Assembly (NCBI GenBank): GCA_902514885.1
Contig: CABXST010000007.1
Span: 1-43,510 of the forward strand
Length of the DNA: 43,510 nucleotides
Direction: 5' to 3'
Source of the DNA: an uncultured Alphaproteobacteria bacterium
GTDB lineage: Bacteria; Pseudomonadota; Alphaproteobacteria; HIMB59
The notes below the pieces were generated by a model that had not been told where the DNA came from, did not search any database, and saw nothing but the letters and a program-made list of their open reading frames with translations. Shown one piece after another: positions 19,336-29,879 of the stretch. The translations under genes and the position numbers were made by a program. Position 1 is the stretch's first letter; every line of letters starts with the position of its first letter.

Positions 19336-19352
19336 TTGTATAATGTATACAA
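19336..19352. promoter_or_regulatory. Perfect inverted repeat TTGTATA-ATG-TATACAA, candidate second operator in tctC/quinone oxidoreductase divergent region
   Basis: Same 17-nt architecture and ATG centre as the 15313 site; 15 of 17 nt identical. Confidence 0.7.
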
Positions 19353-19353
19353 A

Positions 19354-20346
19354 ATGCCAGAGGAAATAATTTTGAAATTTATCAATAATAATGAGGGTGA
19401 TCTCTTTATAGATGAAAAAGTATTGAATGATCCTCTTGATAGCCAAATACAGATTGAAATTGATTACGCTGGTATCAACAGAGCCGATATTCTTCAAAGA
19501 AAAGGTCACTACCCTCCACCAAAAGGTGAAAGTGAAATAATCGGTCTCGAGTGCTCTGGTAAAGTTTCAAAATTAGGCAAGTTAGTAAAAAAATTTAGCT
19601 TAGGAGACCACGTATGTGCAATTCTAGCAGGTGGTGGTTATGCAGAATTTGTGAATGTTGATGAAAAACAAGTTATGATCTTACCAAGCAATTTAAACTC
19701 TCTTGAGGCTGGTGGTTTACCTGAAACTACACTCACTGTTTACGAAAATATTTTTAATGTATCGAACTTTCAAAAAGATGAAACTATCCTAATACATGGG
19801 GGAAGCAGTGGTATAGGCACTACAGCTATTTCTATTCTTAAAAACTATACAAAAAATCTTTACGTAACTGCAGGGACAAATCAAAAGTGTGAGAGCTGTA
19901 TAGAATTAGGAGCTACAGAAGCTATTAATTATAAAGATGTAGATTTCGAGGAATATTTTAATGAGAAAAAATTAAAAGTTGATGTTATATTAGATATGGT
20001 TGGAGGAGAGTATCTAAAGAAAAATTTAAAAATTTTAAAATTTAAAGGAAGACTCACATACATAGCTGCCTTAGGTGGAATTAAAGGCGAAGCTAATCTC
20101 CTGCATATAATGAACAAACAACTTAAAATTTCTGGTTCAACATTAAGATCTAGAACTCCTTTAGAAAAAGGAATTATTGTCGATCAAGTACAAAAAGAAA
20201 TATGGCCTTTGATAGAGGATGGTAAATATAAACCTACAATTTTTGCAACTTTTAAAATGCATGAAGTAAATAAAGCACACGAAGTTATGGAAAAGTCTGA
20301 TCACATCGGAAAAATAGTATTAGATATAAAAGGAGAACAGGCATGA
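19354..20346 (+). CDS. NAD(P)H quinone oxidoreductase, zinc-independent MDR/PIG3-like family
   Basis: ORF-track start 19336 (TTG) lies inside the palindrome; ATG at 19354 fits. [32 protein letters not shown] motifs. Confidence 0.87.
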   Translation: MPEEIILKFINNNEGDLFIDEKVLNDPLDSQIQIEIDYAGINRADILQRKGHYPPPKGESEIIGLECSGKVSKLGKLVKKFSLGDHVCAILAGGGYAEFVNVDEKQVMILPSNLNSLEAGGLPETTLTVYENIFNVSNFQKDETILIHGGSSGIGTTAISILKNYTKNLYVTAGTNQKCESCIELGATEAINYKDVDFEEYFNEKKLKVDVILDMVGGEYLKKNLKILKFKGRLTYIAALGGIKGEANLLHIMNKQLKISGSTLRSRTPLEKGIIVDQVQKEIWPLIEDGKYKPTIFATFKMHEVNKAHEVMEKSDHIGKIVLDIKGEQA

Positions 20347-21530
20347 ATCTACACGAATACCAAGCGAAAATTTTATTAAAAAATAATAATGTAAGAGTTT
20401 TAAATGGATATCCTGTATTGGATGATAGCGATATAGATACTGCTGTAGACTCTATCCAAACACCGGTAATGGTGGTGAAGTCTCAAATTCATGCTGGAGG
20501 AAGAGGAGCTGGTAAGTTTAAAGATAGTGGTGATGAAAAAGGTGGAGTTAGAGTTTGTTTTTCTAAGGATGAAGCTAAAGATAATGCTAAAAAAATGTTT
20601 GGTAAAACTCTCGTAACAAAACAAACTGGTCCAAGCGGAAAGCAGGTAAATCGTCTTTATATTGAAGAAGGTTGTGATATTAAAAAAGAGTATTACTTAA
20701 GTATGCTTGTAGATCGAGCTACATCCTCAATTTCAATAATAGCTTCTACCGAAGGTGGTATGGAAATTGAAGAAGTAGCTGAGAGAGAACCTGAAAAAAT
20801 TATTACAGTTAACATACCCGGAGATAGTGTGATTGATCAAAATAGTTTAGATAAATTAATTAAAGGCCTTAAAATAGATCAAAATCTTTCAGCAGACTTC
20901 TGTGATCAGATTCAAAAAATATATAATAGTTTTTTATCAACAGATGCTTCTCTTGTAGAGGTTAATCCCTTTGTTTTAACTGGCGAAGGTAATTTTTTAG
21001 CTTTAGATGCAAAAGTATCCATAGACGATAATGCACTTTATAAACATAAAGATGTTGCGTCCATGAGAGATGAAACTGAAGAAGATCCAGCTGAAATCGA
21101 AGCATCAAAACACGAACTTAACTATGTAAAATTAGATGGTCAAATTGGTTGCATGGTTAATGGAGCAGGATTAGCAATGGGCACAATGGACATTATTAAA
21201 TTACATGGCGGTAGTCCTGCAAATTTCTTAGATGTTGGAGGTGGAGCTACAAAAGAAAGAGTAGCAAAAGCATTCTCTATTATTTTGCAGGATCCAAATG
21301 TGAAAGCAATTTTGGTAAATATTTTTGGTGGTATCATGAAATGTGACATCATAGCTGAAGGTGTTGTAGCTGCAGCTAAAGAGCTGTCTATAGAAGTTCC
21401 ATTGGTAGTAAGATTAGAAGGAACCAATGTTGACCTAGGAAAAGAAATTTTAAATAAATCTGGGCTCTCAATAATATCTGCTGATAATTTAGATGATGCA
21501 GCTCAAAAAGCAGTTAAGGCTTTAAACTAA
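20343..21530 (+). CDS. sucC: Succinyl-CoA synthetase beta subunit (ADP-forming)
   Basis: [60 protein letters not shown]. Confidence 0.94.
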   Translation: MNLHEYQAKILLKNNNVRVLNGYPVLDDSDIDTAVDSIQTPVMVVKSQIHAGGRGAGKFKDSGDEKGGVRVCFSKDEAKDNAKKMFGKTLVTKQTGPSGKQVNRLYIEEGCDIKKEYYLSMLVDRATSSISIIASTEGGMEIEEVAEREPEKIITVNIPGDSVIDQNSLDKLIKGLKIDQNLSADFCDQIQKIYNSFLSTDASLVEVNPFVLTGEGNFLALDAKVSIDDNALYKHKDVASMRDETEEDPAEIEASKHELNYVKLDGQIGCMVNGAGLAMGTMDIIKLHGGSPANFLDVGGGATKERVAKAFSIILQDPNVKAILVNIFGGIMKCDIIAEGVVAAAKELSIEVPLVVRLEGTNVDLGKEILNKSGLSIISADNLDDAAQKAVKALN

Positions 21531-21540
21531 AGGAGAGATC

Positions 21541-22413
21541 ATGTCAGTATTAATAGATAAAAATACCAAAGTTATTTGCCAAGGATTTACAGGCTCTCAA
21601 GGAACTTTCCACTCAGAACAAGCAATTAAATACGGAACACTGATGGTCGGTGGCGTGACCCCAAAGAAAGGTGGTCAAGAACACTTAGGTCTTCCAGTAT
21701 TTAATAGTGTCAAGGAAGCTAAAGACAGTACTGAAGCAAATGCAACTGTGATATACGTTCCACCTCCCTTTGCTGCAGGTGCTATTATTGAAGCTATTGA
21801 TGCTGACATGGAGTTAATTGTTTGTATAACTGAGGGTGTCCCAGTACTCGATATGATGCAAGTAAAAAGAAAATTAGAAAAATCGAAATCACGTTTAATT
21901 GGTCCAAACTGTCCAGGAATAATTACACCAGATGAATGTAAAATAGGTATCATGCCTGGCCATATTCATCAAAAAGGAAAAATAGGCATTGTTAGTAGAT
22001 CTGGGACTCTTACTTATGAAGCAGTCGCTCAAACATCTGCAGTAGGTCTAGGGCAATCAACTTGTATTGGTATTGGTGGAGATCCAATTAACGGAACAAA
22101 CTTTATAGACTGTCTTGATCTATTTTTAAAAGATCCTGAAACTGAGGGTATTATTATGATAGGAGAAATTGGTGGTACTGCTGAAGAAGAGGCTGCGGAG
22201 TTTTTAAAAAAATCTGAAATTAAAAAACCAGTTGCATCTTTTATAGCTGGTGCAAGTGCTCCTGCTGGAAAAAGAATGGGTCATGCCGGCGCCATTATAT
22301 CAGGAGGAAAAGGCACTGCTGAGTCAAAGTTTAGTGCTTTAGAGGAGGCAGGAGTTCATATCTCCAAGTCACCAGCAAAATTAGGCGAAACAATTAAAGA
22401 GGCATTGAGTTAA
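21541..22413 (+). CDS. sucD: Succinyl-CoA synthetase alpha subunit
   Basis: [48 protein letters not shown]. Confidence 0.95.
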   Translation: MSVLIDKNTKVICQGFTGSQGTFHSEQAIKYGTLMVGGVTPKKGGQEHLGLPVFNSVKEAKDSTEANATVIYVPPPFAAGAIIEAIDADMELIVCITEGVPVLDMMQVKRKLEKSKSRLIGPNCPGIITPDECKIGIMPGHIHQKGKIGIVSRSGTLTYEAVAQTSAVGLGQSTCIGIGGDPINGTNFIDCLDLFLKDPETEGIIMIGEIGGTAEEEAAEFLKKSEIKKPVASFIAGASAPAGKRMGHAGAIISGGKGTAESKFSALEEAGVHISKSPAKLGETIKEALS

Positions 22414-23387
22414 TATAATTTAGCTTCTTTTGCTCTAAGCTTTGTTAAAGCAAGCACTGTATCAATTGTTGGTGTTGGAATATTTGTAATTCTACCAAGC
22501 TCTTGAACTGAGGAAATTAAAGCATCAATTTCCATTGGCCTATCACGTTCTAAATCTTGAAGCATTGATGTTTTATGTTCACCCACTGCTTTAGCAGCAT
22601 CAATTCTTCTTTCTACATCAAAAGGTTTGTCAATTCCTAAGCTTTGAGAAATGGCATGTGCTTCACTCATCATATTTTTGACAACATCCCTAACTTCATG
22701 GTTGCTACAAATTTTGACAAGAGTAGATGTAGTAAGTGCACTGATAGGGTTAAGAGACAAGTTACCAAAAAGCTTTAGCCATATATCTCCCTTAATATTT
22801 GGTCTAACTGGTGCTTGAAAGCCAGCTTTTTCTAATGTCTCAGAAAGATTTTTAATTCTATCTGTTTCCTCGCCATTAATTTCTCCTAATTGAAACTTGT
22901 CACCCTCTAGGTGTTGAATAACACCTGGTTTGATAACCTCTGAGGCTGGATTGACAATACAACCAATAATTTTTTCAGGACCTATTCGAGACCATTGACT
23001 TCCATCTGGATCAACTGAGGTAACTTTTTTATCTTTGAAGTCAGGATTAGTATGATTATAAAAGTACCACCACGGAATACCATTTACTCCCCAGACAAAT
23101 GAAGTATCTTCTTTCATAAGTACTTCAAAAGCATCGAGACAACCTGGCACAGAATGGGCTTTTAGAGTCACAAAAATATAATCTTGCTTTCCTGCTTTCT
23201 CTGCTGTGTCAACGCACTTGGGATAAACAACAAGTTCTTTACCATCTTTTCTTAATCTCAATCCATCTTGTCTAATAGCTTCGTAGTGAGGGCCCCTTGC
23301 AATCAAAGTGACATCAGCACCAATTTCAGTTAATTTTGCTCCAAGGTAACCACCTATTGCGCCTGCACCGTAAATACAAATTTTCAT
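22410..23387 (-). CDS. 2-dehydropantoate 2-reductase-like (PanE family) oxidoreductase
   Basis: N-terminal [18 protein letters not shown] Rossmann motif, [48 protein letters not shown]. Confidence 0.85.
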   Translation of the reverse strand: MKICIYGAGAIGGYLGAKLTEIGADVTLIARGPHYEAIRQDGLRLRKDGKELVVYPKCVDTAEKAGKQDYIFVTLKAHSVPGCLDAFEVLMKEDTSFVWGVNGIPWWYFYNHTNPDFKDKKVTSVDPDGSQWSRIGPEKIIGCIVNPASEVIKPGVIQHLEGDKFQLGEINGEETDRIKNLSETLEKAGFQAPVRPNIKGDIWLKLFGNLSLNPISALTTSTLVKICSNHEVRDVVKNMMSEAHAISQSLGIDKPFDVERRIDAAKAVGEHKTSMLQDLERDRPMEIDALISSVQELGRITNIPTPTIDTVLALTKLRAKEAKLY

Positions 23388-24548
23388 TTAGACTTTTAAA
23401 TGTTTGATGGCTGCGGCAACGCCACTTCCAAGTTCAAACTTTATTCCTACATCATACATTGCTAATTCGGCTGTTGAAATTGCTCCAAGTATCATAGTGC
23501 TATTTAAATCACCAAGGTGACCTATTCTAAATAACTTTCCTGCGACTTTATTCAATCCACCACCAAAGGAAGTGTTATATTTATTGTAAGCTGTTTTAAC
23601 AACATCTGTGGAGTCAATACCCTCTGGAACCATGATAGCTGTAACAGTATTAGAATATAAAGATGGATCTTTTGCACAAAGTTTAAGTCCCCAAGCTCTA
23701 GACGCTTTTTGAACTGCTTCAGCTAAAAACTTATGACGTGAATAAATGTTATCAAGTCCCTCTTCCATCATCATATCAAGAGCCTCTCGAAGACCTCTTA
23801 ATAATGGCATTGGGTTAGTATAAGGCCAATAACCTGTTTCATTAATTTTTAGCATATCTTGATAATCGTAATAGGCTCTGGGTAAATTTGAAGTTTTAGC
23901 AATTTCAAGTGCCTTCTGACTAACGCAGGAAATAGCAAGACCTGCAGGTAACATAAACCCTTTTTGAGATCCAGAGACTGCTACATCAACGCCCCATGCA
24001 TCCATTTCAAATTTTATTGAACCTATAGAGCTTACCCCATCAACGAATAATAAAGCTGGATGGTTAAGATTGTTTAAAAGCTCTCTTGTGGCTTTAACAT
24101 CATTTGTTACTCCAGTAGATGTTTCGTTTTGGGTAACAAGTACAGCTTTTATTTTATATTCTTTATCAGCTGATAAAATCTTTTCAAATTCTTCATGAGG
24201 TGTTCCTGAGCCCCATTCGCAATCTACTTCTTCAACATCAATATGAAGTTTTTTACACATTTCAATCCAAAGGTGAGAAAAATGTCCAAATCTTCCAGAT
24301 AAAACTTTATCTCCCTTGCTTAATAAATTAGTGAGTGCTGCTTCCCATCCACTGGAGCCTGTACCTGGAAATATAATTGGTTGACCTGAGGTTGTTTCAA
24401 AAACTTTTTTTAAATCATTAATTAGTGGATGCCAAAATTTATCCATTCCTGGTGCACGGTGGTCCTCATTTGAAATATCCATTGCCTGTCTTACTCTATC
24501 AGGCATATTAGTTGGCCCTGGGACGAAAAGTGAAATTTTACCTGGCAT
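23388..24548 (-). CDS. Alanine/serine-glyoxylate aminotransferase family protein (class V PLP)
   Basis: FVPGPTNMPDRVRQAM, VDGVSSIGSIKFEMDAWGVDVAVSGSQKGFMLPAGLA (PLP Lys), LFRIGHLGDLN. Confidence 0.87.
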   Translation of the reverse strand: MPGKISLFVPGPTNMPDRVRQAMDISNEDHRAPGMDKFWHPLINDLKKVFETTSGQPIIFPGTGSSGWEAALTNLLSKGDKVLSGRFGHFSHLWIEMCKKLHIDVEEVDCEWGSGTPHEEFEKILSADKEYKIKAVLVTQNETSTGVTNDVKATRELLNNLNHPALLFVDGVSSIGSIKFEMDAWGVDVAVSGSQKGFMLPAGLAISCVSQKALEIAKTSNLPRAYYDYQDMLKINETGYWPYTNPMPLLRGLREALDMMMEEGLDNIYSRHKFLAEAVQKASRAWGLKLCAKDPSLYSNTVTAIMVPEGIDSTDVVKTAYNKYNTSFGGGLNKVAGKLFRIGHLGDLNSTMILGAISTAELAMYDVGIKFELGSGVAAAIKHLKV

Positions 24549-24616
24549 AATTTAGTTTATATCCTTTCTATTCAAATAATGACTTTATGGATTGCTTTAC
24601 AAAGATTATTTTAGCA

Positions 24617-24633
24617 ATTTCACTAAGTGAAAT
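24617..24633. repeat. Short perfect inverted repeat ATTTCACTAAGTGAAAT
   Basis: 8-bp arms around a single A, between tRNA-Glu and the aminotransferase start. Confidence 0.6.
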
Positions 24634-24647
24634 AAAAGTCAATATTT

Positions 24648-24722
24648 TGGCATCTCCTACGGGAATCGAACCCGTGTCTTCACCGTGAAAGGGTGATGTC
24701 CTAACCGCTAGACGAAGGAGAC
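24648..24722 (-). tRNA. tRNA-Glu (TTC), CCA encoded
   Basis: Reverse complement GTCTCCTTCGTCTAGCGGTTAGGACATCACCCTTTCACGGTGAAGACACGGGTTCGATTCCCGTAGGAGATGCCA; cloverleaf with TTC anticodon. Confidence 0.95.
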
Positions 24723-24769
24723 ATCGATCTTTAAAACAAACAAAATAGCTAGATTTAATAAAAAATCAA

Positions 24770-26491
24770 TCAATGAATATCTTCAAGGTGTATTATAGTT
24801 TTATCGCTATACGGATCTTTTTTAACCTTAAAATAACAATTAAACTCAGATCGATTTGCTAAATAATTTTTAAGATCTGTTGATGAAACATCAAAAAACA
24901 TTCCTTCACATGAAAAGCCAAGGTTATCAGATACCTTTAATTTTGCATGCTTATCTTTAAAGATTTTTAAAATATCAATTTTAGCTTTTTCAATTTTGAA
25001 AATTGGTTCTGCATTTTGTTGGCCAAAGGGGCTTAAATATTCTAGGTCTTTTAAAAGATTGTCATTGATCACATTCACATCAATTAATGAGTCATAAGAC
25101 TTTTCATTTAGAATTTCTATATCCTTTGTCTGATCAATTAAAAAACTTTTAAAAGTATCAACATTTTCTTTTTTTAATGTAAAACCACAGGCTTTGCGAT
25201 GACCGCCTCCTTTTACTAGAATACCTTTTTGTGTTGCTTGCATCATTAATAGCCCAATATTTTTTTCACCCTGAGATCTACCAGAACCAACAACTAAATC
25301 ATTAGACTGCGTCATTACAAATGAAGGTCGGTTATTTATACGCATAAGCCTGCCGGCAATAATCCCTACTACACCGATATGCCATTTTTCATCATAAAAA
25401 AAATTTATATTAACGTTATTGTTATGATCTAAATCTATCTCTTTTACGATTTTAGTTTGAATTTTTTGCCTATTTTGATTATGAGACTCAATAATTTGTG
25501 CAACTTGAATAGCTTGGTGTATGTTTTCAGATGATAAGAGATTGTAGGCCAGTAAAGACTCCCCCATTCTTCCCCCTGCATTAATCCTAGGCCCAATAAT
25601 ATATCCAAGATGATACTCAGATATTTTCTGTTTAATCTTTGTTAGATTTATTAAAGTTTGAATACCTTTATTTTTATTTTCTGAATTAATTATCCTCAAT
25701 CCTTGCTTAACAAATGATCGATTTATATTATTTAGGGGAACTAAATCACAAATTGTAGCTAGTGAAACAAGATCAAGGTATTGTAATATATCTTTCTTTT
25801 GAAAAATATCTTCATGATTTAGAAAAACCAGAACTAGGAATGATAATGCTGTAGCACATAAATCATCAAGATTAGACTTATCTTCTGGAGTTTTAGGATT
25901 TATAACAATAGTCTCATTAAAGTAACTTTCACATTCATGATGGTCTATTATGAGAAGATTTGCTCCTTGTTTATGAATATATTTTTGTTCATCAATATTG
26001 TTACTCCCACAATCTAAAACTAAAATATTAGAGCTGAATTCTAGTAATTTATCGCAGGCTGGGGTACTTAATCCATATCCCTCATTCAATCTATTCGGAA
26101 TATAAACAAACACCTCAATGCCAAATTGAGTAAGATATTTTTTAAAAATAGCAGCAGCGCAAGCTCCATCTACATCATAATCTGAAAAAATAGAAATTTT
26201 CTTATCATTATTAATATTTTCAAAAAAAGTAATTGTCTTTTTTAAATTAGATAGTTTTAAGATTTCATTTACTGAAATATTCTCTTTTAACTTTGAATTT
26301 AAAAAATGAGATATTTTTTTTATATTACGGTTAATTAATAATTTTGATAAATTTATAGATATATTATTTTTTTGAGCAACTTCAAAAGCTGTATCTTCAT
26401 TTAAATCTAAATTTGATGGTCTCCAAACCGTACCGTTAAAGGTCTTTTCAGTAGTCAAGTTGCTTGATGTCGAAATTATGTTTTCCATCAA
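24770..26491 (-). CDS. recJ: Single-stranded-DNA-specific exonuclease RecJ
   Basis: IFSDYDVDGACAAAIF, LLIIDHHECES, GPRINAGGRMGE, RSQGEKNIGLLM; exact N-terminus uncertain. Confidence 0.93.
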   Translation of the reverse strand: MMENIISTSSNLTTEKTFNGTVWRPSNLDLNEDTAFEVAQKNNISINLSKLLINRNIKKISHFLNSKLKENISVNEILKLSNLKKTITFFENINNDKKISIFSDYDVDGACAAAIFKKYLTQFGIEVFVYIPNRLNEGYGLSTPACDKLLEFSSNILVLDCGSNNIDEQKYIHKQGANLLIIDHHECESYFNETIVINPKTPEDKSNLDDLCATALSFLVLVFLNHEDIFQKKDILQYLDLVSLATICDLVPLNNINRSFVKQGLRIINSENKNKGIQTLINLTKIKQKISEYHLGYIIGPRINAGGRMGESLLAYNLLSSENIHQAIQVAQIIESHNQNRQKIQTKIVKEIDLDHNNNVNINFFYDEKWHIGVVGIIAGRLMRINNRPSFVMTQSNDLVVGSGRSQGEKNIGLLMMQATQKGILVKGGGHRKACGFTLKKENVDTFKSFLIDQTKDIEILNEKSYDSLIDVNVINDNLLKDLEYLSPFGQQNAEPIFKIEKAKIDILKIFKDKHAKLKVSDNLGFSCEGMFFDVSSTDLKNYLANRSEFNCYFKVKKDPYSDKTIIHLEDIH

Positions 26492-27401
26492 TTTGTCTGA
26501 TAGTTCCTGTTTTAGAACGCATCACAATAGAGTGTGTTTCTGCAAATTTTTTATTGATGTTTATACCTCGAAGCATGGTTCCATCAGTTACGCCTGTGGC
26601 TGAAAACATTACATCTCCAGTAGCTAGATCATTAAGCTTATAAATCTTATCTAAATTTTCTATGCCTGTTTTTCTTGCTCTCTCTATTTCTTGATCATTG
26701 TAAAATATTAGCTGGCCCTCTAAATAACCACCTACACATTGCAAAGCAGCAGCAGCTAGTACTCCCTCTGGTGCACCACCAATACCGTAATACATATCAA
26801 TATTACTATTATCTATAACTGAGGAAATTACTGCACTAACATCTCCATCACCAATTATTTTAATTCTTGCACCTGCAGATCTTATTGTTTCAATATCCTC
26901 TTGATGTCTTTCACGGTCGAGAATACATATTACTAGATCTTCAGTATTAATTTTTTTATATTTTGCTAGCTCTTTAATATTTGATTTTAAATCTTGGCTT
27001 AAAGATATAATGCTATCATTGACGACTTTGGCTGAAATTTTTCTCATATATACATCAGGAGCATTTAAAAAGCCCCCCTCTTGTGCTAGCGCAATAACTG
27101 CCATAGCGTTTTCACCACCTTTTGCTGTTATTGTCGTTCCCTCTAAAGGATCAAGTGCAATATCAACATTTGGTCCACCTTGACCAACTTTTTCACCAAT
27201 ATACAGCATAGGAGCTTCATCTCTTTCACCTTCACCTATTACAACTGTACCTGATATTGTAAGAGAGTTTAGGCACTTTCGCATTGCATCAACAGCGGCT
27301 TGGTCAGCTGCTTTTTCATTTCCTCTTCCTATATGTTTGGATGCAGCTAATGCTGCAAATTCAGAAACCCTGACCAACTCAATAGCAAGATTTCTATCCA
27401 A
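26448..27401 (-). CDS. glpX: Fructose-1,6-bisphosphatase class II
   Basis: GRGNEKAADQAAVDAMR, GTVVIGEGERDEAPMLYIGE, DPLEGTTITAKGGENAMAV. Confidence 0.95.
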   Translation of the reverse strand: MDRNLAIELVRVSEFAALAASKHIGRGNEKAADQAAVDAMRKCLNSLTISGTVVIGEGERDEAPMLYIGEKVGQGGPNVDIALDPLEGTTITAKGGENAMAVIALAQEGGFLNAPDVYMRKISAKVVNDSIISLSQDLKSNIKELAKYKKINTEDLVICILDRERHQEDIETIRSAGARIKIIGDGDVSAVISSVIDNSNIDMYYGIGGAPEGVLAAAALQCVGGYLEGQLIFYNDQEIERARKTGIENLDKIYKLNDLATGDVMFSATGVTDGTMLRGININKKFAETHSIVMRSKTGTIRQIDGKHNFDIKQLDY

Positions 27402-28680
27402 TATTTTCCTCTATTCTGATTACAGAAATTTCGTTTTTAAGAAAATTAGTTTTCTTTAAATTATCAACTACTTGCGTGATATTTTTTAAACCAACTGGAT
27501 CAGATATTATAATAATAGGTACAACTTTCTCATTTGAAGTATTTAATTGAATTATAGATTTTATAGAAATTGATTTTTGTGAAAATAATTGTGCTATCGA
27601 TTTAAGAACACCTACTTTATTAAGTACAGACATTCTTAAATAGTATGGTCTAATCCTTTGAGATTGACTAACAAACTTAGCTTTCAACATTCGTGAATAT
27701 TTTTTTATAAATACACCTTTGTCTGGAGAATGATTAATAAATCTTTTGATATCAGAAATGATAGAAGTAGCTGTCGGATATCCACCTGCACCTTTTCCAA
27801 CTAAGCTAGTCTTTAAAAAATTTTCTCCTTCAAAAGTAATTACATTTTCTTCAAAGTTAGTTTTTGCTATTAAGCTAGAAACTGGAACGAAACAAGGTGC
27901 TACAGATGAGAAAAATTTATCTTTATTCCTCTCTGTCATGGAAACAAGTTTTAATTTATAACCAAGGTTAAGACCCTGTTCTAAATCGATGAGCTTGATA
28001 TTTTCTATACCATCATAGTGCATTTCAGAAAATTTAAATTTTTTTCCAAAACATATATTTGAGAGTAATACAAGCTTATGCATAGCGTCTCTGCCAGACA
28101 AATCTGCACTTGAGTCCTGTTCTGCAAATCCGTTATTAATTGCCTGTTCTAATGTTTCTTTAAAGCTAATCTTATTTTCGTACATCTTTGAAATTATATA
28201 ATTGGTTGTACCGTTAAAAATTCCATAGATAGCACTAATTTTTGAGGGATGAATACTTTGTTCTGTTGTTTGCACCACTGGCACAGCACCCAACACAGCA
28301 GCTTCAAATCCTAAAAATAAATTTTTCTTATCAAACCCCTCGAAATATAAATCTGACTTTTCTGCTAGTTGTGCTTTATTTGCAGTGATGAGAGATATTT
28401 TATTTTTTAAGCAGAATTTATAGAGATTATTTATATATTTTCCAGTACCTCCAATAGTTTCAATAATTAGGTCAGGCTTAATATGATTTAAGCTTTTAAA
28501 ATCATCAACCCATTTGTATCTACTAATATTGAAAATTCTTTTCTTTTTTTTGTTTTTTGCGCCAATAGCAACTATTTCACATTTCGTATTATTTAAAATA
28601 TATGAGTTTTTTTCTAGTATCTTGACTACATGAGAGCCAACAACACCTAATCCTAAAATTGCTATTCTAATTTTGTTCAT
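27394..28680 (-). CDS. hom: Homoserine dehydrogenase with C-terminal ACT domain
   Basis: ILGLGVVGSHVV, IFNGTTNYIISKM, NGFAEQDSSADLSGRDAMHKL, YLRMSVLNKVGVLKSIAQLF. Confidence 0.95.
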   Translation of the reverse strand: MNKIRIAILGLGVVGSHVVKILEKNSYILNNTKCEIVAIGAKNKKKKRIFNISRYKWVDDFKSLNHIKPDLIIETIGGTGKYINNLYKFCLKNKISLITANKAQLAEKSDLYFEGFDKKNLFLGFEAAVLGAVPVVQTTEQSIHPSKISAIYGIFNGTTNYIISKMYENKISFKETLEQAINNGFAEQDSSADLSGRDAMHKLVLLSNICFGKKFKFSEMHYDGIENIKLIDLEQGLNLGYKLKLVSMTERNKDKFFSSVAPCFVPVSSLIAKTNFEENVITFEGENFLKTSLVGKGAGGYPTATSIISDIKRFINHSPDKGVFIKKYSRMLKAKFVSQSQRIRPYYLRMSVLNKVGVLKSIAQLFSQKSISIKSIIQLNTSNEKVVPIIIISDPVGLKNITQVVDNLKKTNFLKNEISVIRIEENIG

Positions 28681-28888
28681 TTTGAGATTTTAAAATTTGT
28701 TCTTTTCTAATACTACTCTTTTCATTAAATTCCTCTAATTCTTTTTTCTTTTCAAGTAAATTTTGATCAAAATTTTGAAAAGATCTTTCACAGGAAATAG
28801 TAATTATTGATAGTAAAATGAAAGAAAAAATAAATAAAATATTATCTTTTAGAGAACTGAAAACTTCGCCTAGCTTTTTGCCTACCAT
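28667..28888 (-). CDS. Small putative lipoprotein/membrane protein
   Basis: Hydrophobic [17 protein letters not shown] followed by charged tail; start overlaps rpsI 3' end by 47 nt. Confidence 0.45.
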   Translation of the reverse strand: MVGKKLGEVFSSLKDNILFIFSFILLSIITISCERSFQNFDQNLLEKKKELEEFNEKSSIRKEQILKSQNEQN

Positions 28889-29240
28889 ACTTTTTGCGTT
28901 CTACTGTTCTTGAGTCTCTAGTTAAGAAACCATTTTTTTTTAATATATCTTTAGTGTTAGGGTCAATTTTTGTTAAAGATCTGCTGATACCGTGTTTGAT
29001 CGCACCAGCTTGACCGGACAAACCGCCTCCGAGTACCGTAATTCTTAAATCTACAGAGTCTAATTTTTTTGCTACTTCCAAAGGTTGGTTGATTATCATT
29101 CTTAGAGCTTTGTCTGGAAAATAATCATCAATTTTTTTTTTGTTAATTGTAATATTCCCTGTTCCGTTAGATATCCATACCCTTGCAATAGATTCTTTAC
29201 GTCTGCCTGTACTGTAAACTTGATTAGACATTAATTTCAT
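28842..29240 (-). CDS. rpsI: 30S ribosomal protein S9
   Basis: [57 protein letters not shown]. Confidence 0.97.
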   Translation of the reverse strand: MKLMSNQVYSTGRRKESIARVWISNGTGNITINKKKIDDYFPDKALRMIINQPLEVAKKLDSVDLRITVLGGGLSGQAGAIKHGISRSLTKIDPNTKDILKKNGFLTRDSRTVERKKYGRQKARRSFQFSKR

Positions 29241-29691
29241 TCTTCCTGTTCATTGACTTAAAATCTAATAATTTAGGATTTTGAGAGTCATGAGGATGAT
29301 TAGCATCCTTGTATATTTTTAAATTATTTTTCATAAGATCCCTGAATAAAGGAGAATTGGGAAGCATACCTTTTATTGCTTTTTTTATAATATCATCAGA
29401 TTTATTTTTTTCTTTTAGCTTCTCTGGGGTAATTTCCTTTATACCACCAGGGTGACCTGTGTGTTTATAATATTTTTTATCAGTAGTCTTATTACCTGAA
29501 AATTTTACTTTATCCGTATTAATAATAATAACACCATCTCCAATTGGTAAATTAGGAGAGTATTGAGGTTTATTTTTACCTTTGAGTATTAAGCTAACTC
29601 TAGAAGCAAGTCTGCCAACAGAAATATTAGTAGCATCTAAAAGATGCCATTCTTTCTGAAACTCAGATTTTTTAAGAGTAGTTGTTTTCAC
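29224..29691 (-). CDS. rplM: 50S ribosomal protein L13
   Basis: [61 protein letters not shown]. Confidence 0.97.
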   Translation of the reverse strand: MKTTTLKKSEFQKEWHLLDATNISVGRLASRVSLILKGKNKPQYSPNLPIGDGVIIINTDKVKFSGNKTTDKKYYKHTGHPGGIKEITPEKLKEKNKSDDIIKKAIKGMLPNSPLFRDLMKNNLKIYKDANHPHDSQNPKLLDFKSMNRKNEINV

Positions 29692-29879
29692 GATAGGGGG
29701 AATATAAGTAAAATCATTAAAAAATCAAGGATTATAGATAAAATTTTTGATATAAATCGAGATACTATAGAGTTTTTATCATTATTTTAGTAATTTTAAT
29801 GAGGTCAGGATCAATAGTCTTAGATTTGCGACTTCAAGCCCGCAAAACGAATACTCTACAAACCTTCTTCAATCTTAGA

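Noticed and set aside
19216-19509. 97-aa minus-strand ORF across the tctC/quinone oxidoreductase intergenic region
   Set aside because: AT-rich, overlaps the palindromes and the 5' end of a real gene; no domain or RBS support.
20343-22413. sucCD as malate thiokinase (mtkAB) of a serine cycle, suggested by the neighbouring serine-glyoxylate aminotransferase
   Set aside because: Both subunits match SucC/SucD signatures closely (e.g. [44 protein letters not shown]), and no other serine-cycle genes are adjacent.
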